NCBI RefSeq assembly: GCF_028858725.1
Contig: NC_084790.1
Location: 126,501 to 190,500 of the forward strand
Reading direction: 5' to 3'
Length of the DNA stretch: 64,000 nt
Origin: Colius striatus
Taxonomy: Eukaryota > Chordata > Aves > Coliiformes > Coliidae
The notes below the pieces were generated by a model that saw nothing but the letters and a program-made list of their open reading frames with translations, made no database searches and was not told the origin of the DNA. Within the stretch, counting starts at the first letter, position 1. Each line of letters opens with the position of its first letter. Shown piece after piece: positions 54,951 through 64,000 of the stretch. A program made the position numbers and the translations under genes.

Positions 54951-55024
54951 CAAAACTTTAATGAGCCAAAGGAGAGGAAGGGAAGGAGGTTTCTGTGAGT
55001 GGAGGCCCCAGTGCAGGAGCAGCT

Positions 55025-55321
55025 TTAGCAGGGGAGGCTCCTCCTGCCGCAGAGGCCGCTGCCAAAGGCGGAGAGGCCAAAGCCCCCGGAGGAGATGGGC
55101 ACTCCCTGGCTGCTGAGGATGCTGCCAGCGGCGGCGGAGGTGGAGGAGCCCACAACGGTGTTCTGAGGGAAGGAGCTGAGGATGGGGCCGGGCAGGGTCA
55201 CCACCACAGCGGAGGGCTGGATGACCACGTTGGAGTCCTGGCACTGCCTGAAACAGGGCTCATTGCAGCTGTTGGCCAGCGGGGTCGGGCCGCAGGGCTG
55301 GCACGAGCTGTAGCAGGACAT
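55025..55321 (-). CDS. Feather beta-keratin, 98 aa (pair 2, minus)
   Basis: Protein identical to pair 1. Intron 55,342-55,696 with the GTAGGT donor. Unlike the pair 1 minus gene it has a short 3' UTR, with the poly(A) signal (TTTAAT on plus) at 54,957-54,962. Confidence 0.96.
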   Translation of the reverse strand: MSCYSSCQPCGPTPLANSCNEPCFRQCQDSNVVIQPSAVVVTLPGPILSSFPQNTVVGSSTSAAAGSILSSQGVPISSGGFGLSAFGSGLCGRRSLPC

Positions 55322-55755
55322 GGCTGCGGGACGGAGGTGACCTGGGAAACAAGGCAGGGGGAAGCAGAGACCAAAGGGTCAGTACCGAGCACTTCTGCAG
55401 CCCATCAGAATGGAGAAAAGCCACGAGACGGTGATAAGAGCGGTAGGTGCTGTAGGGAAGCACACTGGCTTCTGCTTCCCCTCCTTCCAAAAGAGCCCTG
55501 CAGAGAGTAACAAAGCCCAGGGAGATTCCTCCTGACCCACAGCTAAGGAGACACCTCCAGGTCACGCATTCTACCTCCTTGTCTCTCCTGACACAAGCAG
55601 CCCCAAACACAAGCGTAGGACCGTGGTGCAGCCGTGTGCTGAGAAATCCCACAGGAGGAGACACAGAAGAAGGAGCATAAAGACCTTCAGACCTACCTTG
55701 CTCACAAGGAGATGGAGGTGAAAGGAGTAGATGAGAGAGTGAGCAGAAGGGCTCA

Positions 55756-55821
55756 CTTTTATACTGCTCCTGCGCTGCCCCAGGCCCACGGCCACTGCAC
55801 ACGGGCAGTAATTATCCAGCA
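55756..55821 (-). promoter_or_regulatory. Feather keratin promoter (pair 2, minus)
   Basis: TATAAAAG on the minus strand at 55,756-55,763. Confidence 0.8.
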
Positions 55822-57000
55822 GAGTCACCTCCAGAGCAAAATGCCCGTCCTAATGGCTCAGGTTGTTTTGTGGTTTCCATCACTGCTGCCATTTCATTTC
55901 CTCGTTTGTGCCACGCTTGCTCTGCAATGCAGGCTCCTTTCATGTGCTGGCATGAGAGGCCTCACCATTTTTCAGGCAGGGGCTCACCCCCGGTCCCAGG
56001 GAATACGGCTGGTTTTAGCATTAGGGTTGGTGGGTCTCGTTTCCAACGCCCTAAAGGCATCCGCAGACTGCAGAAAAACCCATCGCTGCAGCACAGGCCA
56101 AGAAACTCCCCCCGGCTCCCCACTACATGGGGGCTGGCAGGGCCCTGCTGTGCCATGTGCCTGAGGCTGCTCAGGGAGGGGGTGTGCTCAGAAAGGCCCT
56201 GGCTCCAAACCAGCTCACACAGTACTCCAAGGAGGTGACGCACTTGCCTGCCCTGCACACATGGACGTGCAGCTGGGACGTATCCCACGACAGCCAGGGA
56301 ATGCCTGTAGTAGGCAAACGGCCTGGGACAGCCTCTCCCTGCCCACGGGGACTCACACTCGAGCTTTGGATGGGCTATGTGTCAGCCTTCTGGCGTGACG
56401 GTCAAGTCAGGAGAGTGCTCTCTGCAGCCCGTGTCCTCTGAAGGTCTGGTTTCCCCTGCAGCCAGGGCAGCTCCGGCCCTGTTCCAGCTTGGATGTTGCA
56501 CTTAGGAAAATGGTCTAGTGGTGAACAGGGCTGTGACAAAGGCTGGACTCAATGATCTAACTCAGAGGTATCTTCCAGATGAAACAATTCTGTGATTCTA
56601 TGACTCTGTGTCCGAGCCCTGGGCTGCGCCCAGACACAGCTCCAGGGGGCCCCAGCGGCCATGGCCCTCAGCATGACCTTCTTCCAGCCCTGCCACAGCT
56701 CAGGAGGGCCACAGCAGTCCACGGCTTGTTTGGCAAGAATGTCCAAGCCTTCCTGTGTCATGAAGGTCAGGGTGCAAAGCACGGCCGAGGTGCGTGTCTT
56801 TCCTTTGTGCAGAGCCCTCGGGGTCACATCTTCTGCCTGTACTCGCATGATCCTGCTCGGGAAAGCCTTGGGCATCTCATCCCAATGCTTCAAAAGAGCC
56901 TCGGTGGCTCCACGGTCCCGGCACAAACGAGGAAATGAAATGGCAGCATTGAGGGAAACCAAAACACAAGCTGAGCCATTAGGAAGGGCATTTTGCTCTG
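55822..57000. other. Divergent gap of keratin pair 2
   Basis: A copy of the pair 1 gap; no gene. Confidence 0.5.
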
Positions 57001-57074
57001 GAGGTGACTCTGCTGGATAATTACCGCCCGTGTGCAGTCACTGTGGGCCTGGGGCGTCTGCAGCAGTATAAAAG
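57001..57074 (+). promoter_or_regulatory. Feather keratin promoter (pair 2, plus)
   Basis: TATAAAAG at 57,067-57,074. Confidence 0.8.
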
Positions 57075-57471
57075 TGGGCCCTTCTGCTCACTCTCTCATC
57101 CACTCCTCTTGCCTCCTTCTCCTTGGGAACAAGGTGAGTGTGATCCCCTTGCCTGTCTTCCTCCTCCTGCCTGTCCTGCCTCCTCTGGCACTTCCCAGCA
57201 CACAACTGCCTTTTCCCCCTCTGTCGGGTCTGAGGCTGCTGGCCACGGCAGAGGGAACGTGCAGCATGGAGAGGTTTTGGCTGGTCTGAGCTGTCTGCTG
57301 AACTATGGGACTGGGCTGGGAGCTCTGTGGCCATGGCTGGTCTCGGCCACGCTCTTTCGAGCTGTGGGAATGGGTCTTCCTTAAGGAGGCTGACACGCTT
57401 CTCTTAACCACCCCACGTGCTTTCTTTTCCCCCCGCCCCGTTCTCTCCCAGGTCACCTCCATCCCGCAGCC

Positions 57472-57768
57472 ATGTCCTGCTACAGCTCGTGCCAGCCCTG
57501 CGGCCCGACCCCGCTGGCCAACAGCTGCAATGAGCCCTGTTTCAGGCAGTGCCAGGACTCCAACGTGGTCATCCAGCCCTCCGCTGTGGTGGTGACCCTG
57601 CCCGGCCCCATCCTCAGCTCCTTCCCTCAGAACACCGTTGTGGGCTCCTCCACCTCCGCCGCCGCTGGCAGCATCCTCAGCAGCCAGGGAGTGCCCATCT
57701 CCTCCGGGGGCTTTGGCCTCTCCGCCTTTGGCAGCGGCCTCTGCGGCAGGAGGAGCCTCCCCTGCTAA
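57472..57768 (+). CDS. Feather beta-keratin, 98 aa (pair 2, plus)
   Basis: Protein identical to the pair 1 genes. Intron 57,134-57,451 and ATTAAA at 57,831-57,836. Confidence 0.96.
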   Translation: MSCYSSCQPCGPTPLANSCNEPCFRQCQDSNVVIQPSAVVVTLPGPILSSFPQNTVVGSSTSAAAGSILSSQGVPISSGGFGLSAFGSGLCGRRSLPC

Positions 57769-57836
57769 AGCTGCTCCTGCACTGGGGCCTCCGCTCACAG
57801 AAACCTCCTTCCCTTCCTCTCCTTCGGCTCATTAAA

Positions 57837-60050
57837 GTTCTGCTGCGTTGCACCCAATGCCTCTGTGTACTCCTGTCTCTTTCAACACGCTCTCCCCAGC
57901 TGCCCACACAAAGACATGCTGCTCAGGGCTGCTTTGGGAGGGGGTTCTCGAGAACGTTCGTGTCGTGACTGTCAGCACACGCTTGCACTGAACAAGCTCA
58001 GTTGTGCACCCAGTGATCCTCTAGTTTCTCTCATTTGCTGCCTGGTTGGGTCGGTTCCGAGTCACCCGACACAGGTCAGTGACTGCCAGCTCCTTGGCTG
58101 TGGAAACCTTCGCTTTCTTCTCAGTAAGCTCAACATTTGAACAAGGGCAGTAGGGGGACCAAATGTGTTATGAACAAGACACAGGCACTTGCTTCCAAGG
58201 AGAGGCCAGGACAACCCATCCCAACCACAGCATTCTCGGGACACAGCCAGTGCAATCGGCTGCCTCAGCACAGAACACTGTTATCACACACTCCTGCAAT
58301 GCTTTGGGTCGGCAGAGACCTTTAAGGATCATCTCATCCAACCCTCCTGCCAGAGGCAGGGCTATCAGTCACCAGATCACGGTGCTCAAACCGCTGGCAA
58401 ATCTCATCTTTAGCAGTTGCAATGATGGGGCATCCCACCACTCTCTGGGCAACTCGAAAAACCTTCCCCTGCAGCACCCTCCAGAACCAGCCCTGACCAA
58501 GCATGATTTGCAAGCACCTGCCACCCAGGCTCTGGCCACCTCAGGCCATGCCTCACTGTCACAGCACCCAAAGCCACCTCCTCGCAGGCCAGCATCACAC
58601 CAGAGTCCCAGTCGGGAAGAGGAAGGTGTGTTCCCGGATCCCCTCCACGAGACAGCCCCCACAGCGCAGTACAGACGGCAACGCCAGGCCTAAGCGTGGA
58701 GCCATTGTTTCCATTAACACCTTCACAAGAGCAGACACAGAGAGAAGCAGTTCAGCAAACAGAGCCCCTGACCTGCACAGACACCTGCTAGCAAATAACT
58801 GCTACAGCCCCTGCGTGCTCACTTCAAAACCGCCCATGTCTCCAGCCCCACGCATATCAATAGCTCACGAGAACGAGGACAACTTTGTTAGGAGCACAGG
58901 AAGAACGATTACACTCCAAACAACCCCCTGTCGCACAGGCACGTCAGAGGCAGAAACCTGGGCAGCACTAACGGGAAGCAGAGGCAAGAGCCTGCGACCA
59001 AGCGCCCGGCTCTGCCAAACGATGGAGAAGTCAGCTGCAGGTAACTGCAGCAGGGGAAAGGGGGAGCACCGACGCATGCGGGCCCACCAGCAGCCACCAA
59101 AGACCCTCTGACAGCACGCACCGCAGACATTTGCAGTGACACAGCAGCACAAGGACAGCAGGCAAATTACTAACCAATCATTAGCCATGGCAGCGTACGA
59201 CCTGTGTGGAAACACGGCGCGGAAACCCGTGTCAGGTGTGTTTGAGTTGTGCAGCTACCACCGAGCACTCCGGACGGCGCCAACCTGAATCCGTCAGCGA
59301 CGTCTCTGCTGAGAGGGTGACCCTGCGCGAGCTGCACGCTGGGTCAGCAGCTCAGCACTCGGACAACACCGCAAAGGCTGAGCTGGGCTGACGTTTGCTG
59401 CCTGCCAGGGGCCCACCCGGACACTCTGCCACTACCCCTCCTCAGCGTGAAAGAGGAGAAGAAAGAAGCTGACAGCCTCGTGGCTCAACAGTGGTAAACA
59501 GTGTAATGAGGACAAGAAAGCAAAGCATGCTGAAGCAAAGCGCACAGATTTCTTCTCTGCTTCCCACCAGCAGCCCATGACTGTCCCCTCCTGGGAAGCA
59601 GAGTCACAGGACCTGTTACAGGTCCTTTGCACGACAAACGGCTCCATAAGGAATGCCCCACAGGCCCCCTCCTCCTCCTTTCCCGGAGCAACTCCTGCTG
59701 ATCCTGATGTCATACTGTATGTAAGAAGCTTTTGGTCAGTCTGGGTCAGCCATCCAGGCCGTGTCCCCAGTTGGGCTGCTGCACAGGCACTGCCAGGCAA
59801 AACCCAGAACGTGAATGTATTCTCAACACCAGCCTAGCTACCACCAGAACGAAGCAGTACGAGGGCTAATACAGTGAGACCTACCCCCGCCCAACCAGGC
59901 AGACTGATTACAACCCTGCTCCCGCTCGCTGCACAACCATCCGGAACAATCCCCACTCTAAAGCATCCCTGAGCAACATCTCTCCGCCTGGGCAGCTGCG
60001 GAGAGCACCGGCAGGAGAAAGGATGACGCCGAGACAGGGACTGGGATGCA
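57837..60050. other. Spacer of keratin-pair unit II
   Basis: A copy of the unit I spacer; no gene. Confidence 0.5.
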
Positions 60051-60125
60051 GCAAAACTTTAATGAGCCAAAGGAGAGGAAGGGAAGGAGGTTTCTGTGAG
60101 TGGAGGCCCCAGTGCAGGAGCAGCT

Positions 60126-60422
60126 TTAGCAGGGGAGGCTCCTCCTGCCGCAGAGGCCGCTGCCAAAGGCGGAGAGGCCAAAGCCCCCGGAGGAGATGGG
60201 CACTCCCTGGCTGCTGAGGATGCTGCCAGCGGCGGCGGAGGTGGAGGAGCCCACAACGGTGTTCTGAGGGAAGGAGCTGAGGATGGGGCCGGGCAGGGTC
60301 ACCACCACAGCGGAGGGCTGGATGACCACGTTGGAGTCCTGGCACTGCCTGAAACAGGGCTCATTGCAGCTGTTGGCCAGCGGGGTCGGGCCGCAGGGCT
60401 GGCACGAGCTGTAGCAGGACAT
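60126..60422 (-). CDS. Feather beta-keratin, 98 aa (pair 3, minus)
   Basis: Protein identical to pairs 1 and 2. Intron 60,443-60,797 and short 3' UTR with poly(A) signal (TTTAAT on plus) at 60,058-60,063. Confidence 0.96.
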   Translation of the reverse strand: MSCYSSCQPCGPTPLANSCNEPCFRQCQDSNVVIQPSAVVVTLPGPILSSFPQNTVVGSSTSAAAGSILSSQGVPISSGGFGLSAFGSGLCGRRSLPC

Positions 60423-60856
60423 GGCTGCGGGACGGAGGTGACCTGGGAAACAAGGCAGGGGGAAGCAGAGACCAAAGGGTCAGTACCGAGCACTTCTGCA
60501 GCCCATCAGAATGGAGAAAAGCCACGAGACGGTGATAAGAGCGGTAGGTGCTGTAGGGAAGCACACTGGCTTCTGCTTCCCCTCCTTCCAAAAGAGCCCT
60601 GCAGAGAGTAACAAAGCCCAGGGAGATTCCTCCTGACCCACAGCTAAGGAGACACCTCCAGGTCACGCATTCTACCTCCTTGTCTCTCCTGACACAAGCA
60701 GCCCCAAACACAAGCGTAGGACCGTGGTGCAGCCGTGTGCTGAGAAATCCCACAGGAGGAGACACAGAAGAAGGAGCATAAAGACCTTCAGACCTACCTT
60801 GCTCACAAGGAGATGGAGGTGAAAGGAGTAGATGAGAGAGTGAGCAGAAGGGCTCA

Positions 60857-60922
60857 CTTTTATACTGCTCCTGCGCTGCCCCAGGCCCACGGCCACTGCA
60901 CACGGGCAGTAATTATCCAGCA
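60857..60922 (-). promoter_or_regulatory. Feather keratin promoter (pair 3, minus)
   Basis: TATAAAAG on the minus strand at 60,857-60,864. Confidence 0.8.
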
Positions 60923-62101
60923 GAGTCACCTCCAGAGCAAAATGCCCGTCCTAATGGCTCAGGTTGTTTTGTGGTTTCCATCACTGCTGCCATTTCATTT
61001 CCTCGTTTGTGCCACGCTTGCTCTGCAATGCAGGCTCCTTTCATGTGCTGGCATGAGAGGCCTCACCATTTTTCAGGCAGGGGCTCACCCCCGGTCCCAG
61101 GGAATACGGCTGGTTTTAGCATTAGGGTTGGTGGGTCTCGTTTCCAACGCCCTAAAGGCATCCGCAGACTGCAGAAAAACCCATCGCTGCAGCACAGGCC
61201 AAGAAACTCCCCCCGGCTCCCCACTACATGGGGGCTGGCAGGGCCCTGCTGTGCCATGTGCCTGAGGCTGCTCAGGGAGGGGGTGTGCTCAGAAAGGCCC
61301 TGGCTCCAAACCAGCTCACACAGTACTCCAAGGAGGTGACGCACTTGCCTGCCCTGCACACATGGACGTGCAGCTGGGACGTATCCCACGACAGCCAGGG
61401 AATGCCTGTAGTAGGCAAACGGCCTGGGACAGCCTCTCCCTGCCCACGGGGACTCACACTCGAGCTTTGGATGGGCTATGTGTCAGCCTTCTGGCGTGAC
61501 GGTCAAGTCAGGAGAGTGCTCTCTGCAGCCCGTGTCCTCTGAAGGTCTGGTTTCCCCTGCAGCCAGGGCAGCTCCGGCCCTGTTCCAGCTTGGATGTTGC
61601 ACTTAGGAAAATGGTCTAGTGGTGAACAGGGCTGTGACAAAGGCTGGACTCAATGATCTAACTCAGAGGTATCTTCCAGATGAAACAATTCTGTGATTCT
61701 ATGACTCTGTGTCCGAGCCCTGGGCTGCGCCCAGACACAGCTCCAGGGGGCCCCAGCGGCCATGGCCCTCAGCATGACCTTCTTCCAGCCCTGCCACAGC
61801 TCAGGAGGGCCACAGCAGTCCACGGCTTGTTTGGCAAGAATGTCCAAGCCTTCCTGTGTCATGAAGGTCAGGGTGCAAAGCACGGCCGAGGTGCGTGTCT
61901 TTCCTTTGTGCAGAGCCCTCGGGGTCACATCTTCTGCCTGTACTCGCATGATCCTGCTCGGGAAAGCCTTGGGCATCTCATCCCAATGCTTCAAAAGAGC
62001 CTCGGTGGCTCCACGGTCCCGGCACAAACGAGGAAATGAAATGGCAGCATTGAGGGAAACCAAAACACAAGCTGAGCCATTAGGAAGGGCATTTTGCTCT
62101 G
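60923..62101. other. Divergent gap of keratin pair 3
   Basis: A copy of the pair 1 gap; no gene. Confidence 0.5.
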
Positions 62102-62175
62102 GAGGTGACTCTGCTGGATAATTACCGCCCGTGTGCAGTCACTGTGGGCCTGGGGCGTCTGCAGCAGTATAAAAG
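62102..62175 (+). promoter_or_regulatory. Feather keratin promoter (pair 3, plus)
   Basis: TATAAAAG at 62,168-62,175. Confidence 0.8.
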
Positions 62176-62572
62176 TGGGCCCTTCTGCTCACTCTCTCAT
62201 CCACTCCTCTTGCCTCCTTCTCCTTGGGAACAAGGTGAGTGTGATCCCCTTGCCTGTCTTCCTCCTCCTGCCTGTCCTGCCTCCTCTGGCACTTCCCAGC
62301 ACACAACTGCCTTTTCCCCCTCTGTCGGGTCTGAGGCTGCTGGCCACGGCAGAGGGAACGTGCAGCATGGAGAGGTTTTGGCTGGTCTGAGCTGTCTGCT
62401 GAACTATGGGACTGGGCTGGGAGCTCTGTGGCCATGGCTGGTCTCGGCCACGCTCTTTCGAGCTGTGGGAATGGGTCTTCCTTAAGGAGGCTGACACGCT
62501 TCTCTTAACCACCCCACGTGCTTTCTTTTCCCCCCGCCCCGTTCTCTCCCAGGTCACCTCCATCCCGCAGCC

Positions 62573-62869
62573 ATGTCCTGCTACAGCTCGTGCCAGCCCT
62601 GTGGCCCGACCCCGCTGGCCAACAGCTGCAATGAGCCCTGTTTCAGGCAGTGCCAGGACTCCAACGTGGTCATCCAGCCCTCCGCTGTGGTGGTGACCCT
62701 GCCCGGCCCCATCCTCAGCTCCTTCCCTCAGAACACCGTTGTGGGCTCCTCCACCTCCGCCGCCGCTGGCAGCATCCTCAGCAGCCAGGGAGTGCCCATC
62801 TCCTCCGGGGGCTTTGGCCTCTCCGCCTTTGGCAGCGGCCTCTGCGGCAGGAGGAGCCTCCCCTGCTAA
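62573..62869 (+). CDS. Feather beta-keratin, 98 aa (pair 3, plus)
   Basis: Protein identical to the other five pair genes, with one silent change (CCCTGTGGC for CCCTGCGGC). Intron 62,235-62,552. The 3' UTR is the long form, ending at ATTAAA 63,243-63,248, and is homologous to the long 3' UTR of the outermost minus gene at 49,924. Confidence 0.96.
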   Translation: MSCYSSCQPCGPTPLANSCNEPCFRQCQDSNVVIQPSAVVVTLPGPILSSFPQNTVVGSSTSAAAGSILSSQGVPISSGGFGLSAFGSGLCGRRSLPC

Positions 62870-63248
62870 AGCTGCTGCCGATGGCCCCGGTAAAGGCCTC
62901 AGGGAGTCGCTGGATGGTCCCAGCTGGGGATGGAGCATCAGCTTGTTGCTTGCAGCGGGGCTCAGCCACCCCAGCAGCCCTTGCTAGAGGACAGGGCCAG
63001 CACGGCCCGTGCCTGCCTTTGCCCTCTTCCCCACTGTCCTTTCCCTCCTGTGCCGCCCTGGGCTGTAAGCCCCACAAAGCCAGCCTAGGGAAGGGCTGCT
63101 GGCCCTGCTCCCTGCCTGGTTCTGCCAGAGGGACACTGGCTGGTATCTCGCCACATCCACGTGGCATAGATTCCTCTCTGACTCTGTTGCTCTCTGCACC
63201 AGGATACCCACTTGGCGTGAACTAATTTCCTTCTTTTAATTGATTAAA

Positions 63249-64000
63249 GTTCTGCTGCATCCATGCTCGTGCCTCTGTGTCATCCTTTCCCCTACAAGGT
63301 GCCCAGCAGTGGTTTTGGGAGTGAAATTTGAGGGATGGGTATCAGTGGTTGTTAAGGGCATTAACTGTTACTGAGTGCTCTTTCCGTCTGTGCACATTCC
63401 AGACACATATAGTCAGGAGAAAAGGTGTTTCTCTGGGCAGTCAGGTCAGCCTTTCCAAAGGAAGGGAGGTTGGTACACAGGGCAGTGGGCCCCTTCAGGC
63501 ACTGTCACTTGCAGGTGAGCAGGGCATCCATGGCTCCTGCAGAACCCCTGGCCATCACAGCCAGCTTTGTTGAGCTTCTGGTCAGAAAGTGTTCTTTTCT
63601 TTGCAGAAAAAATTACCTAGGCTCTAAACAAGAAGCCATCTACCCTCTCATCCCTTTCCCATCTCACTCCTGAGAAAACCTGTTCAGCTGCAACAGGAAT
63701 CCAGCTTACACGGCCTGGGGATATCCAGGAGGGCACACCAATACAAAGCAAGTTTTGTAACAAAATGCTGGCCATGATGCTGGCCAGGTTTGTGTGTTGG
63801 TGCAGCAGATGGCAGAGCAGTGACCGTGGATGTAATCTGCACAGCATGATGAACGCCAGGAGGACTGTGCAGTTAAAACGTGTGGTGTAACTTCCCTAGC
63901 AGCACAAGCACAAACTGACTCTTCTGTGGGCTCTGGAATCACTTGGTTTTCCCTTTGCCCTGAAGTACTTGCACCTGACCAGAGCAGCTGTGTTCCCTAA
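63249..64000. other. Right-edge flank
   Basis: No gene was recognised. 'GGGCAGTGGGCCCCTTCAGG' near 63,481 is a keratin downstream-flank block also seen at 10,844 and 35,642. Confidence 0.45.

Larger units (their letters stand above)
49917..55017. repeat. Keratin-pair tandem unit I (5,101 bp)
   Basis: Holds a head-to-head keratin pair (49,924 minus, 52,371 plus) and a spacer of about 2.3 kb. The next copy begins exactly 5,101 bp later. Confidence 0.95.
55018..60118. repeat. Keratin-pair tandem unit II (5,101 bp)
   Basis: Second full copy. By eye I found only two single-base differences from unit I, near 52,725/57,826 and 53,378/58,479. Confidence 0.93.
60119..62876. repeat. Keratin-pair tandem unit III (partial)
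   Basis: Contains only the gene pair. Homology to units I and II ends just past the stop codon of the plus gene. Confidence 0.93.

Overview
The window is vertebrate nuclear DNA from a bird, possibly a passerine, although the order is a weak guess. The evidence is 15 intact feather beta-keratin (corneous beta-protein) genes, many CR1 LINE fragments of avian type, and split T-cell receptor V gene segments with 23-bp recombination signal sequences (RSS). It looks like the V-segment end of a TCR alpha/delta locus in which feather keratin genes are interleaved. As I recall, chicken TRA/TRD and the large feather keratin cluster are both on chromosome 27. I do not know whether interleaving like this has been described.

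Layout. (1) 1-4,045: CR1 debris, one TRDV-like V segment (family C, 1,388-2,661) and one V pseudogene (family D, 3,453-4,045), both on the minus strand. (2) 5,345-6,569: a solitary plus-strand feather keratin gene. (3) 7,340-35,377: a tandem array of four full units and one partial unit (6,645, 6,688, 6,728 and 6,898 bp, then about 1.08 kb). Each full unit holds a minus-strand family A V segment in a CpG island, a plus-strand feather keratin gene, a minus-strand family B V segment, and a minisatellite next to the following A segment. (4) 35,378-36,925: a keratin 3'-UTR remnant and a CR1 fragment. (5) 36,926-46,587: a large imperfect palindrome with fossil retroviral integrase remnants in its arms. 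It holds three near-identical cysteine-rich keratin genes (two minus, one plus) and a fourth, more diverged one (plus). (6) 46,588-49,510: CR1 copies and unrecognised DNA. (7) 49,511-63,248: three head-to-head pairs of feather keratin genes in a 5,101-bp tandem repeat with almost no differences between copies. (8) 63,249-64,000: no gene recognised.

How it works together. Each keratin gene has a TATA box, a short non-coding exon 1, an intron of about 0.3-0.36 kb, a single coding exon of 97-100 codons and an AATAAA or ATTAAA signal. Each V segment has a leader exon, an intron and a V exon followed by heptamer, 23-bp spacer and nonamer. All V segments point to lower coordinates, so the J and C segments should lie beyond position 1. 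Rearrangement of a distal V in a thymocyte would then delete the keratin genes between it and J. Transcription alternates: keratin and family A share a divergent gap of about 1.3 kb, while keratin and family B converge with about 0.2 kb between the poly(A) signal and the RSS. Copies differ mainly in the V CDR1 codons and in simple-repeat length, which suggests ongoing unequal exchange and gene conversion.
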